A stretch of 64,000 nt of DNA from a virus. This document shows, one piece after another, positions 54,075 through 62,520 of the stretch. The stretch spans positions 1 to 64,000 of the IMG/VR virus record IMGVR_UViG_3300017917_003852. One strand, given 5' to 3'. The notes under the pieces are model-generated. The model saw only the letters and a list, made by a program, of their open reading frames with translations, searched no databases and was not told the origin of the DNA. A program made the position numbers and the translations under genes. How positions within the stretch are numbered: position 1 is the stretch's first letter; each line of letters begins with the position of its first letter.

Positions 54075-54911
54075 TTAAATTACTTCAAAATCCCAATATC
54101 CTTTGTAAAGAGTATTGCATGGATTTTCTTTGTTTGGAAGATCTGGATTCCAGAATATGCGTATTGGCTGACTGCAATCTTCTATAAACAATCGCGGTGG
54201 ATACTGCCAATTTTGTGTAGATGATTGATTAAGGTAAAGGTAATCTTTTTTAAATCCAATTTTATTAACAAATACTATTGTTGCTGATTCTAGATCTTTA
54301 ATAGTTAATTTATTTTCTATATTAGATAAACACGTACCAGGAGTTACAGAAATAAAATCTTCAATGATTAAATCTGGTTTAACGCTTATTTCAGATATTA
54401 CGTTATAAAAATTTGTAGGCAAATTAGAACAGTTGTTAAGAACATTATCAATATCGTGCAATTTATTATCTTTATATATATGCAAATCTACTGACAATTC
54501 ATCTGGTATTGAAATATAGTCCGAAGCAAAAATTTTGTTAGCTTGCTGCCAAATTTTTAATTGCAATTGATCAAACATTGCTGGGCCAACTTGTTCTGAA
54601 ATTAGAACCTCAACATTGTTTAATGTGATGTTTTCAAAATTATCATTGATACAAGTTATTTTATCTTTATATCCTAGTTTGGATAATATGTGTTTTCCTA
54701 TAATACTTGCTTCTTTAGAAATTTCTATTAAGTATCCGTGCTTGGCGCCGGCTTCTAATGCATAAGCAGATAAAATTCCCGTCCCTGACCCAATATCAGC
54801 AAATAACTTATTCTGGACTTCATTATGAATGTGTTTTTGAAACCATGCATTTCTAAGGGAATCATTGAGCATGCCCTTATATTGAGTAATTACTCTTTTT
54901 GACAAAATCAT
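54075..54911 (-). CDS. PRMT-like SAM-dependent methyltransferase (278 aa)
   Basis: DIGSGTGILSAYALEAGA (about residues 39-56) is the SAM loop. VLISEQVGPAMFDQL sits where protein arginine methyltransferases have their double-Glu loop (S-E-x-x-G). The C-terminal half is beta-rich, like the PRMT barrel. Bacterial and phage PRMT-like enzymes are uncommon. Here only one Glu is in the usual position, so the substrate may not be arginine. Confidence 0.72.
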   Translation of the reverse strand: MILSKRVITQYKGMLNDSLRNAWFQKHIHNEVQNKLFADIGSGTGILSAYALEAGAKHGYLIEISKEASIIGKHILSKLGYKDKITCINDNFENITLNNVEVLISEQVGPAMFDQLQLKIWQQANKIFASDYISIPDELSVDLHIYKDNKLHDIDNVLNNCSNLPTNFYNVISEISVKPDLIIEDFISVTPGTCLSNIENKLTIKDLESATIVFVNKIGFKKDYLYLNQSSTQNWQYPPRLFIEDCSQPIRIFWNPDLPNKENPCNTLYKGYWDFEVI

Positions 54912-54942
54912 ATGTTATATTACATTAAAAATCTTAGAATGT

Positions 54943-55077
54943 CTAGCTGTAATCGGTAATTACGTTTGCAACTTCTTCAATATGTAAATTCAATTTTTTT
55001 GCAATCTGAACTATCGAAAACCCTTGCCTATGAAGATCTAGTATCAGTCTGATTATGCTTGAGTTTATGGTTGTCAA
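54943..55077 (-). CDS. Small HTH protein with TTG start (44 aa)
   Basis: (TTG)TTINSSIIRLILDLHRQGFS then IVQIAKKLNLHIEEVANVI: one helix-turn-helix. GGAG seven bases before the TTG supports the start. Similar in pattern to the next gene upstream and to the protein at 19.4 kb. Ends at TAG. Confidence 0.66.
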   Translation of the reverse strand: MTTINSSIIRLILDLHRQGFSIVQIAKKLNLHIEEVANVITDYS

Positions 55078-55219
55078 TTATTTTCTCCACGATATCATTT
55101 GGATATCGTAATCGTAGGCATATATCTTCAATAGAATAATTGTGATCAAAATGCATACGTATCACTAAATCTATGTTTGCCTTAAAACTATATTTAACGT
55201 TGCTCTTGCTCACAATCAA
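55028..55219 (-). CDS. Small HTH protein (about 61-63 aa)
   Basis: Contains ANIDLVIRMHFDHNYSIEDI then CLRLRYPNDIVEKII, a helix-turn-helix resembling the following gene (hydrophobic spacing identical, duplication likely). The start is uncertain: TTG at 55219 or GTG at 55213, both inside the end of the upstream gene. Probably DNA-binding. Confidence 0.62.
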   Translation of the reverse strand: MIVSKSNVKYSFKANIDLVIRMHFDHNYSIEDICLRLRYPNDIVEKIIDNHKLKHNQTDTRSS

Positions 55220-55979
55220 CCCATTTTAAATTATTGTAATGTTGATATGGCCAAGTTCCTTTTGGTATCAAACAATTCCCTAGTTCTGGATAATTATCAA
55301 TTCTAATTTGCACAATTGCCCAGGATAACCATATTAAATATGAGATTGCAATTACGCAAATTGACCAGCAGGTGATACGATATTTTAATATTTTACGTTT
55401 CCTAGCATCGACTTTCTTTTTTATCGCGTCTCGTTGCATTTCTGCAGCAATGGCTCCGGCTTGTTCTTTACCTACTACTTTCATCATTGCTTCTACTTCT
55501 GTCCATAATGCACCTAATTCAGGAGGGCTTTGATAGACCATAATCTCGCGCAATTCTGCGCCCATTGCGTCTAATTGCTTTTTGAGCAATACTCGTTGTA
55601 AAGCACGTTTGCCCAGACTGTCTTCGCCGTGATATACTTCTGTTTTACTTCTGCGTTCTTCTTCTGCGAATACTGCATTGCATTTATAAAGATTGTCAAA
55701 ATATACGCCTAGCTGTTGGCCAATTTCTGTATAGATATTAGTAGTGTCGCCAGATTGTTTGTTTAAGTCAATGATACGATTGCGTTCAGTGACATATTGA
55801 TTTTTTTCTGCTATTGTGGGTTGATGGTCTTTGAACTTATTATGGAATTGGTCATCAAGATCCTTGAGTACATCTTTAATGTCCCCAGCGGCTCCTTTGA
55901 TATCCTTGTAAAGCTTACATCCCTCTTTAACAAGTTTAACAGCTCCATTTGCAAGAGCAAACAGCGTCAATGGATCCAA
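55194..55979 (-). CDS. Conserved phage protein with C-terminal membrane span (261 aa)
   Basis: Begins (TTG)DPLTLFALANGAVKLVKEGC with GGAG seven bases ahead. Long helical middle (coiled-coil tendency), a span SICVIAISYLIWLSWAIVQI near residue 212, and two Cys after it. The N-terminal pattern (M-D-P-L-T-L-F-A-L-A-N-G) is one I know from T4-like aquatic phages near structural genes. A virion or membrane role is possible. Confidence 0.68.
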   Translation of the reverse strand: MDPLTLFALANGAVKLVKEGCKLYKDIKGAAGDIKDVLKDLDDQFHNKFKDHQPTIAEKNQYVTERNRIIDLNKQSGDTTNIYTEIGQQLGVYFDNLYKCNAVFAEEERRSKTEVYHGEDSLGKRALQRVLLKKQLDAMGAELREIMVYQSPPELGALWTEVEAMMKVVGKEQAGAIAAEMQRDAIKKKVDARKRKILKYRITCWSICVIAISYLIWLSWAIVQIRIDNYPELGNCLIPKGTWPYQHYNNLKWVDCEQEQR

Positions 55980-56115
55980 CGTTCGACTCCATTAAATGCT
56001 GCTATAATTTTTAAGCAAAAAATAAAGCCTGTCACGGCCTTGGTCCTTTATGTTTATTATAATCGAAGACCAAAAATAATTGACTTATAGATATTTACAA
56101 CAAAGTCAATAAAAA

Positions 56116-56130
56116 AGCCCTTTACGGGCT
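56116..56130 (-). terminator. Intrinsic terminator
   Basis: AGCCC-GTAAA-GGGCT followed by six T on the minus strand, just past the 25-aa peptide gene. Confidence 0.86.
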
Positions 56131-56138
56131 GGTTTAAC

Positions 56139-56216
56139 CTACATTCTATGTGGTGGTGTTACTGGTGTAGGTTGTGGTGGATTCTTGGGTGGTCTATGTG
56201 CAAACCAATATAACAT
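56139..56216 (-). CDS. Proline-rich peptide (25 aa)
   Basis: Starts MLYWFAHRPPKNPPQPTPVT. GGAG seven bases ahead of the ATG and terminators on both sides suggest a genuine tiny gene. It ends at TAG; reading through would add ten residues before TGA. PP-rich sequence can stall ribosomes or bind SH3-like folds; role unknown. Confidence 0.5.
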   Translation of the reverse strand: MLYWFAHRPPKNPPQPTPVTPPHRM

Positions 56217-56235
56217 TGCTATGCTCCTTAATAAA

Positions 56236-56258
56236 AATCCTGCTTTTAAAGCAGGATT
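56236..56258. terminator. Bidirectional terminator at the desaturase stop
   Basis: AATCCTGC-TTTTAAA-GCAGGATT, followed by a T run on the minus strand; the stop codon TAA of the desaturase overlaps its first bases. Confidence 0.8.
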
Positions 56259-56976
56259 AACTTCTTGTTGTATGTGCTAGTCTAGTCCATAATAATAACT
56301 GTATAAAAATTGCGCCTGGGTCGATCTCATACCATTTAGCCCTAAAAGACCAGTGACTAGATTTTGCATGATGGTTATTGTGCAGCTCTTCTCCAAACAA
56401 TATTAATGCCCACGGAATAATATTTCTGGAATTATCTTTTGTATCAAAATTTCTATTACCAATGTAATGACTAAACACGACGTGAATTCTCTCGGCCATT
56501 AAATGTGGCCATAATACCACAATAGACCAAATTATAAATCCAGCCAGCGGACTAGTTACAGATAAAATAAACAATAATAAAATTACTTTTCCTAAGTACG
56601 AATGCTTTAAATAAAATTCTTCTAATCTAGTAATTACTAAGTCCTTGGAGTTTAATTCGATAATACTGTCCAACTTGGGCCCAAGATCTTTTTTTATGTG
56701 ATAAAAAGCACCGTTGATTAGTATCGGAATTATTCCTTTGAATAAAGGACTATGCGGATCATTATGAGTATCGGCTGTATGATGATGATAACGATGTATT
56801 CCTACCCACAACTTTGGTGGAAACGGAGTTAAAATCCAAAGAGCAATTCTAAAAAAATGATTTAAAAAAGGATGCAGTTTTACACTCCTGTGAGTTAAAA
56901 CTCTATGGAGATATACTGTAACTGCGAAATTGCTTATTGATAATAATGTTAAAAGTATGGTTAAGTTAAGCAACAT
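56257..56976 (-). CDS. Acyl-lipid/acyl-CoA delta-9-type desaturase (239 aa)
   Basis: Three His boxes of membrane desaturases: HRVLTH (24-29), HRYHHH (61-66) and ELHNNHHAK near residue 200, with four membrane spans around them. It binds a diiron centre and inserts a double bond in a fatty acyl chain. Shorter than bacterial DesC/Ole1 types but with all ligands. Desaturases are known in some aquatic phages, where they may tune host membrane fluidity. Confidence 0.88.
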   Translation of the reverse strand: MLLNLTILLTLLSISNFAVTVYLHRVLTHRSVKLHPFLNHFFRIALWILTPFPPKLWVGIHRYHHHTADTHNDPHSPLFKGIIPILINGAFYHIKKDLGPKLDSIIELNSKDLVITRLEEFYLKHSYLGKVILLLFILSVTSPLAGFIIWSIVVLWPHLMAERIHVVFSHYIGNRNFDTKDNSRNIIPWALILFGEELHNNHHAKSSHWSFRAKWYEIDPGAIFIQLLLWTRLAHTTRS

Positions 56977-57318
56977 TTACTTGTATAATATTCGAGTCCC
57001 AAGCCCAGTGCCTTGTTTTAAAGGACTTTGATCTGGTATATAGATCTTATCCCCGACTCCTAACATACAGTATTCGTTAGTTTGCAAATCATGTATAAAC
57101 CAACTAGTTGTTTGAGTTTCAAAATTAGCATATACTAAATTAACAGTTTGTTCATCGGGTGCTCGTGTAGCCATAATCAGCTTTTCACCATATTTTTCCA
57201 TAGTAGCTTCTACATCTTCGTAGCTACCACACATAAAACGAATCTGTCGTGATCTAGGGTCAGCATTAGCTGCCAGAGCTATTGTGGCCAGTAAGATGGC
57301 AGCTAATAAGTTTTTCAT
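56977..57318 (-). CDS. Exported protein (113 aa)
   Basis: Signal peptide MKNLLAAILLATIALAANAD with an Ala-x-Ala site, then a beta-rich mature protein with one or two Cys pairs (FMCGSYEDV, EYCMLGVG). A GTG five codons earlier overlaps the upstream stop and may be the real start, which would place MIYTY before the leader. It probably acts in the periplasm. No family recognised. Confidence 0.7.
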   Translation of the reverse strand: MKNLLAAILLATIALAANADPRSRQIRFMCGSYEDVEATMEKYGEKLIMATRAPDEQTVNLVYANFETQTTSWFIHDLQTNEYCMLGVGDKIYIPDQSPLKQGTGLGTRILYK

Positions 57319-57329
57319 ATAAGTATATA

Positions 57330-57962
57330 TCACTTATTTGCTAGTGGATTATCTAATGCTTTTTTAATTTTATCATCTAGCTCACGACGTAGTTGTTTAA
57401 TTTCAGCTTCGTTTTCGCGTTGCATTTGACGTACCGCTTGATCTACTGCTCGCTGCAATTCCTTGTTTTGAGTACTAGTATCTTTTTCTAACTGTCTAGT
57501 AATCTTATCTACATCTGCTTTAGTATCGCGTACATCCTTACGTGCGTCCTGCACAGACTTATCAGTTTCACGCTGATTTGCTTTGCTGTCACGCTCTACA
57601 CCTTCAACAACACCTTCTAGACGACGGATATCGCTCTTAAGATCGTTTTTGATATCTTGTGTATATTGCACAGACTTTTCAGAATTCTGCATAGTAACTT
57701 CCATTTTCTTGTTTAGTTCAGACAAGTCTGGCGCTACGTACTCAGCAATCTTTTTCTTCATTCCCATGTAATCTTTATACACTTCAAACGCACCATAAAG
57801 TCCGCCTAGTGTAGATGATACAATAGTAGCCGCTACCATTAGTTTAGCAGGAGTAAATTCGTAGCCACCAATACTGATAACAGTATCTTTACTGGCATAC
57901 TTTTTCATTGCTGCTTCGGCTTCGTCAATTTTAGCATTAACATCTTTAATTTCTTCGCTCAT
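57330..57962 (-). CDS. Membrane-anchored coiled-coil protein (210 aa)
   Basis: Residues 35-62 form a hydrophobic span (KLMVAATIVSSTLGGLYGAF). From 75 to 205 there is a long, highly charged coiled coil with heptads (DIKNDLKSDIRRLEGVVEGV, DARKDVRDTKADVDKITRQL). It could be a spacer or scaffold in the envelope, or a spanin-like or baseplate-associated protein. No signature of a known family. Confidence 0.68.
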   Translation of the reverse strand: MSEEIKDVNAKIDEAEAAMKKYASKDTVISIGGYEFTPAKLMVAATIVSSTLGGLYGAFEVYKDYMGMKKKIAEYVAPDLSELNKKMEVTMQNSEKSVQYTQDIKNDLKSDIRRLEGVVEGVERDSKANQRETDKSVQDARKDVRDTKADVDKITRQLEKDTSTQNKELQRAVDQAVRQMQRENEAEIKQLRRELDDKIKKALDNPLANK

Positions 57963-57963
57963 T

Positions 57964-60231
57964 TTAATTTCCTAAGTTATATTGTGAATCAACCATTTGT
58001 TGATGGACACGGTCGCTGCCCCCAAATAATCCTCGACCTGACGGTGAATCAACAGTGCGTTGATTATTATAAATTGAATATGGTTTATACCCTGCGGCAT
58101 CGGGTAATATAAATCGATTATAATTATCAAATCCCGGCGTATAACCCATTGCTTGAATAACTACATTCTGTACTTCTACTTGTGCTGCCATATCTGCTGC
58201 TTTACCCATTTCATTGGCCAAGTCTTTACCTTTTTCTACTGCTTCTTTTTTAGCTGCCTCGCGGCGCTGTTCTGCTATTTGTTCTCTAGTTGTAGTAGGT
58301 CTTGTTGGACGAATGCCATCGTCGGGTGCTTTGACAGTTGTAGTAGTTTCTGTTTTTTTAGTTTCTTTTGTAGTAGTTTCTTGATTGACCGCAGTAGTAG
58401 TTGGTGCTGGAGCAGTTAATTTAACTGCTGCTGCCGGACTTGCTTCATTTGTAGTAGCAGTGCTCTTGGTTGTTACCACACTATTAACTACTGGATCTGA
58501 TACTGTTGGTGCTGCTTGTGCCACCGGATCACTAGTTGTTTGTGCCACTACTATAGTAGTTGTTGATTCGGTTACTGTAGTTGTAGTAGAACCAACATTT
58601 AAAATATTTTTCTTAGCATAAGCCTCGGCATAGTTAGGACATTGTTTGCTGTACAGTCCATCAAGACTACAATCATAAGCAAATTGATATCCTGGGCAAT
58701 ATGTAGCATATAAAGGACTTGCTGCACAACTAGCTGTTGCAGTTTGATATGCCGGGCAATATGAATGTGACAATGGGTCTGCGTTACACTCTGTTGCTGC
58801 ATTTGCATAGCCAGGGCAGTACGAACCGTATAATGGGTTTGAACTACATTCTGTTGTTGCAGTTTGATATGCCGGGCAGTATGAATATGTTAATGGATTT
58901 GAATTGCATTCAGACAATGCTGTACTGTACCCCGAACATGCTGTACTATATAATGGATTTAAACTACACTGATAAGTTAAATATGCTGCGGCATATCCTG
59001 GACACGCAGGATCTGACAGTTGATTTGCATTACATTGTTGAGTAAATATGGCTGCGGCATATCCTGGACAATTAGGACTATATAGCGCACTAATTGAACA
59101 TTGTTGAGTAAAGTATGCTTGCTCATATCCAGGGCAACTTGGACTAGATAATGGATTTACGGTACAAGGATCTGGTGTATAAACAGCGGTACTATACATA
59201 TTTGTAATACTAGCGGAACCAGATGTCCATGGATTCATACTAAACGTTCCTAGTGTGCTCATTGGCACTGATGAACTTAATCTATATTCTTTAGAATATG
59301 TTCCGCTGGTTCCGTTATTGCCACCATTGTGTGTTTGATTATCTGTGTAAATTGTTGTTCCGGAACTGTTTGTTAGTGATGTATGAACACCGGCGTCAGA
59401 ATAATTATAACCAGTTAAGCAAAACCCAAATATGTCAAAGAAGGAACAGGTTCTTCCAGCAACATTATAATTGTAGCCATAGTTGAAACCATGTATAGTT
59501 GCACCAGCGCCGGCTAATGCTAGTGCAGAATTGATTGCATAGGCCTGGGGGCCTGTAGTGCCGGATAAAAGATTTTCACTAATACTTACGGTATTATAGT
59601 TTGCACAGGTTGGATTATATGCAGGATTTGAATAACAAGGATCTACAGTATAACGTAGTCCTATACTAACGTTACGAATTTCTGGTCCAAAATATCCTGC
59701 CCAGAAGCCGCCGTCTTTCCCGCTAAATTGTACAGTTAAGTTTCCAAAATCGCTTACCGGTCCAGGATTAGCATAATTTATAATACCACTAAATGTAGTC
59801 CAGTCAATTTTAGTACTGTAAATCCAACTGTCAGTTCTACGTATTGTGCTGTTATTGGCGGCATAGGTATTAACTGTTGCAGTTAGTGTGTCGATACCAC
59901 CTTGTCGATTATCACCATTCATGTTACGAATATCCCATGAATAGCTATAACCTTGAACGGTGATTCCTGCACCAGCATTCTGTAACGCTTGATTTATAGC
60001 GAATGTCTGTGCTACTGTTGCTTGTCCATAACTAAAGTGAATAGTGTTAGTGGATGGGTCATAAAGCGGTTGTGGTCCGCCTGGCATGTATCCTGGTGGC
60101 AGCGGCCCTGTAGTGGCACCAGTCCAGGTATGTGTAGTACCTGACGTTATTTGGTTAGGTGTCGTTTCTACAGTCTGAGCGCCTACTGAAATAAACAACC
60201 CCAACAATAAAATTGTTAGGATTTTTTTCAT
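57964..60231 (-). CDS. Exported protein with ten Cys repeats (755 aa)
   Basis: Signal peptide MKKILTILLLGLFISVGAQ. N-terminal domain rich in Thr, Gly, Asn, Tyr (residues about 20-350), then ten repeats of C-x3-(N/D/A)-x-L-x4-C-(P/S)-(G/A/N)-Y with about 20-residue spacing, such as CSISALYSPNCPGY and CNSNPLTYSYCPAY. A Thr/Val/Pro-rich linker with many TTT runs and a polar, Lys-rich C terminus follow. Each repeat has two Cys and could form one disulphide. Probably periplasmic, surface-exposed or virion-linked; function unknown. Confidence 0.75.
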   Translation of the reverse strand: MKKILTILLLGLFISVGAQTVETTPNQITSGTTHTWTGATTGPLPPGYMPGGPQPLYDPSTNTIHFSYGQATVAQTFAINQALQNAGAGITVQGYSYSWDIRNMNGDNRQGGIDTLTATVNTYAANNSTIRRTDSWIYSTKIDWTTFSGIINYANPGPVSDFGNLTVQFSGKDGGFWAGYFGPEIRNVSIGLRYTVDPCYSNPAYNPTCANYNTVSISENLLSGTTGPQAYAINSALALAGAGATIHGFNYGYNYNVAGRTCSFFDIFGFCLTGYNYSDAGVHTSLTNSSGTTIYTDNQTHNGGNNGTSGTYSKEYRLSSSVPMSTLGTFSMNPWTSGSASITNMYSTAVYTPDPCTVNPLSSPSCPGYEQAYFTQQCSISALYSPNCPGYAAAIFTQQCNANQLSDPACPGYAAAYLTYQCSLNPLYSTACSGYSTALSECNSNPLTYSYCPAYQTATTECSSNPLYGSYCPGYANAATECNADPLSHSYCPAYQTATASCAASPLYATYCPGYQFAYDCSLDGLYSKQCPNYAEAYAKKNILNVGSTTTTVTESTTTIVVAQTTSDPVAQAAPTVSDPVVNSVVTTKSTATTNEASPAAAVKLTAPAPTTTAVNQETTTKETKKTETTTTVKAPDDGIRPTRPTTTREQIAEQRREAAKKEAVEKGKDLANEMGKAADMAAQVEVQNVVIQAMGYTPGFDNYNRFILPDAAGYKPYSIYNNQRTVDSPSGRGLFGGSDRVHQQMVDSQYNLGN

Positions 60232-60692
60232 TAGTCTTTGCTCTTAACTTTTTGTGGTGCTCGACTAGGATTAGCGTCCCAAATTTCTCTTGCTGCTTCA
60301 CCGATCTTACCATCTACTGGACAAGGTGTGCCGGCGTTCATCATTGCTGTAAATACACGCTCATCTTGACACATTACCGCGACCGCAGCAACTTTCATGC
60401 CCATGTCAAATAGTGTTTTTGATAATTTTAAACGTTCGCAGTTCTTATCTACAAATGTGCTACCAATGGAAACACCTAATATTTGTGTTTGTACTGCGCC
60501 GCTTGCTGCTACAGCACAAAGATCATTGTTTAGAGTGGTAATAGCAGGTGCCACGGCTGTTGGCGGTGGCGATTTAACTGTAGTGGTGGTTGTAGATTCT
60601 GTGGTACTACGAGATGTAGAATCTGTGATAATAGGATCAACTGCATAAGCAGTAGATGCTACTAAACTAAGGGTTACTAATAACTTTTTCAT
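60231..60692 (-). CDS. Exported Thr-rich protein (153 aa)
   Basis: Signal peptide MKKLLVTLSLVASTAYAVDP, a Thr/Ser/Pro-rich linker (STTESTTTTTVKSPPPTAV) and a C-terminal helical domain with paired Cys (LCAVAAS, NCERLK, MCQDER, PCPVDG). Its linker matches that in the adjacent 755-aa protein, suggesting that both act together at the envelope. Stop and next start overlap. Confidence 0.72.
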   Translation of the reverse strand: MKKLLVTLSLVASTAYAVDPIITDSTSRSTTESTTTTTVKSPPPTAVAPAITTLNNDLCAVAASGAVQTQILGVSIGSTFVDKNCERLKLSKTLFDMGMKVAAVAVMCQDERVFTAMMNAGTPCPVDGKIGEAAREIWDANPSRAPQKVKSKD

Positions 60693-60759
60693 TTTTGCTC
60701 CTGGACTTTATAGCCTCTTTTTGTGGGAGCCTAAAATTGAAAATATATTTTTGAATAGG

Positions 60760-60793
60760 CAAAAGCTCCTTTATCTTATTTAAGGAACTTTTG
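60760..60793 (-). terminator. Stem-loop in the 60.7-60.8 kb gap (possible terminator)
   Basis: CAAAAGTTCCTT and AAGGAGCTTTTG form a 12-bp stem with one G-U and a 10-nt loop. The following T run is short, so termination is likely but not certain. The remainder of the gap holds an AGGAG site for the next gene. Confidence 0.55.
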
Positions 60794-60807
60794 AAAAAAA
60801 TTAACGG

Positions 60808-61125
60808 CTAATTATTTTGTTCTAGAGCAAATCTTGAGCAAACAATATCATAAAACTCATCTAGATTACCACCAAATTTACCTTTAAGATATTCGGCTAG
60901 ATCATTGCATAGTTTTTCGTTTTTATCTTTATTAGCCTGTACAAATTCATTGTGTAACTTTTTCCAGTGATTTAACATCGTAATTTCCGTTAGCGGAATT
61001 TCCTCTGTTGGAACTACACAAAATGTTTCTAGTATTTTATCTTCAACAATATGCGGTTCTAGTTCCAGTACCACATACTTTTCAGATAATTCCTCAGCTA
61101 TTTGTCTTGAAAATATAATATCCAT
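60808..61125 (-). CDS. Conserved phage protein (105 aa)
   Basis: Starts MDIIFSRQIAEELSEKYVVL, an acidic protein with a VEDKILETFCVVPTEEIPL stretch and a helical C terminus. I believe this pattern occurs in aquatic T4-like phages, near exonuclease genes, but I know no function. ATG overlaps the exonuclease stop. Confidence 0.66.
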   Translation of the reverse strand: MDIIFSRQIAEELSEKYVVLELEPHIVEDKILETFCVVPTEEIPLTEITMLNHWKKLHNEFVQANKDKNEKLCNDLAEYLKGKFGGNLDEFYDIVCSRFALEQNN

Positions 61126-61682
61126 TATTTGTTTGCGCTTTCGTAGGTACGTTTCTTAATTCCTGCATCTGCATATATTTGCTGTACTGCACGAGCTTGA
61201 TAATAGCAGTCTATTAATGCATTGTGAGCACCGTGCCTATCTTTCTTTCTAGGATCACCATGAACTCCAAAAAGAGTACGGCTATCTCTAATTTGCCAGA
61301 ACTGCCATGGAGTAGGACGTCCTACTTGTCTATACAAGTCCTCTAATATAACAATGTCAAAAGCAGGTCCTTGACACCAAATATTATCGACACCAACTAA
61401 GAAGCGATTAAGATCATCGAGCATTGTGTTGAGGCTAACTCTACCTTCGGTGCCCATTGCTTCTTCACGCACTTCTTCTGTTTGAGTCCCCCACCATGCC
61501 ACAGTCTCATCTTGTACGTGACGGTCCATAGCTAACTGTTCATCTACATCAGGTTTAAGATATAAACCGTTTTCTGTATTAACATCAACGTCCCACGGAC
61601 TGAACTTTACAGCGCCAAGTGTAAGGATAACTGACCACGGACGAGTGCTTAGTGTTTCAAGATCTAGCATGGCATCCATCAT
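61125..61682 (-). CDS. DEDD-family 3'-5' exonuclease (185 aa)
   Basis: Exo I motif AMLDLETLS, Exo II GPAFDIVIL and Exo III HNALIDCYYQ, giving the four acidic residues and the His of DnaQ-type (DEDDh) exonucleases. The size is that of stand-alone enzymes such as phage ExoX/DexA-like proteins. It would degrade single strands or host DNA or RNA. Coupled by overlap to the cytidylyltransferase gene upstream and the 105-aa gene downstream. Confidence 0.9.
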   Translation of the reverse strand: MMDAMLDLETLSTRPWSVILTLGAVKFSPWDVDVNTENGLYLKPDVDEQLAMDRHVQDETVAWWGTQTEEVREEAMGTEGRVSLNTMLDDLNRFLVGVDNIWCQGPAFDIVILEDLYRQVGRPTPWQFWQIRDSRTLFGVHGDPRKKDRHGAHNALIDCYYQARAVQQIYADAGIKKRTYESANK

Positions 61683-62155
61683 TGACCCCTTAGTGCTTTA
61701 TCGGCTTCACTTGCTGCTACACGCTTACGCAGGCTACTAGAACTAAACGAATGATCTCTTCCATTGAATACTATTTGAATGCCGCGATTATAACATTCCA
61801 CATCACCAGTGAATGGTTTATCTGCATATTCTACACCTAGTATTCTAACATCCAAAGGAAGAATTAAAAGTAAGTCTATAAGATCTTGCTCGGTCTGGTA
61901 TACAACCACCTCATCAACATAACGGCACGCCGCGAGTTGTATTTGCCTTTCAACGATTGACTGTACAGGTTTATTTTTAGTGTCTGGGCGGTCAATCGTG
62001 GGATCAGTTTGTAGCCCGGCAATAAGATAGTCGCAATGATTCTTAGCCTCGGCCAGCATAGCAACATGTCCCGCATGGAGCATGTCGAAGGTTGAAAAAG
62101 TAATCCCAATCTTAAGTCCTTTGTCCTTAAGTTCTCGAATATGATTGAATATCAT
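61679..62155 (-). CDS. Nucleotidyltransferase of the cytidylyltransferase family (158 aa)
   Basis: FDMLHAGHVAMLAEAK contains the H-x-x-H nucleotide-binding motif, and SFSSSSLRKRV the R/K-rich second motif. This is the glycerol-3-phosphate cytidylyltransferase/HldE C-domain fold. It joins CTP or ATP to a phospho-substrate, for example for activated sugars or lipid head groups. The family is common in T4-like aquatic phages. Confidence 0.86.
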   Translation of the reverse strand: MIFNHIRELKDKGLKIGITFSTFDMLHAGHVAMLAEAKNHCDYLIAGLQTDPTIDRPDTKNKPVQSIVERQIQLAACRYVDEVVVYQTEQDLIDLLLILPLDVRILGVEYADKPFTGDVECYNRGIQIVFNGRDHSFSSSSLRKRVAASEADKALRGQ

Positions 62156-62466
62156 TATTTTACAGGTTCTAATTTAATGCTTAAAGGAAAACCATTTGTT
62201 CTTGCTAATAGTGTAGCTTCAACACCTTTTTGTTCAGCAATTTCATATGGTAAAGTTTTTACAATACTGCTACCATCTTCGTGAATTTTCTTTGTTAGTT
62301 CAACCGCAGTATTTTCATCATGATGAAAAATTACTTTTAAACTTTCAATAACGAATTCCATTGTGGTTACGTTATCATTCATGTAGATTACATTAAACAA
62401 ACTTGGTGGTTCGATAGTATGTTTAACAGCAACTTTGGGTTTGTTGATAGTTTCAGTTTTGCTCAT
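62155..62466 (-). CDS. clpS: ClpS-like protease adaptor (103 aa)
   Basis: After a polar leader, SLFNVIYMNDNVTTMEFV matches the ClpS signature (V-I-L-H-N-D-D-x-T-x-M-x-x-V), followed by HEDGSSIVKTLPYEIAEQK and a C-terminal strand. ClpS loads N-end-rule substrates on ClpAP. A phage version could redirect host proteolysis, or protect phage proteins; an alternative is altering the fate of tmRNA-tagged proteins. Residues for N-degron binding (N-D, M, V) are largely kept. Confidence 0.88.
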   Translation of the reverse strand: MSKTETINKPKVAVKHTIEPPSLFNVIYMNDNVTTMEFVIESLKVIFHHDENTAVELTKKIHEDGSSIVKTLPYEIAEQKGVEATLLARTNGFPLSIKLEPVK

Positions 62467-62481
62467 GTTATTGTCTAATTA

Positions 62482-62506
62482 AGTGGAGGGAAAGAACCCC
62501 TCCACT
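62482..62506 (-). terminator. Stem-loop between hsp20 and clpS (probable terminator)
   Basis: AGTGGAGGG-loop-CCCTCCACT, a 9-bp stem with TTAATT behind it on the minus strand. Confidence 0.6.
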
Positions 62507-62520
62507 GTCGCTACATTATA

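Noticed and set aside
58599-59045. Open frames on both strands in the Cys-repeat gene
   Set aside because: They are by-products of the repeats' regular codon pattern.
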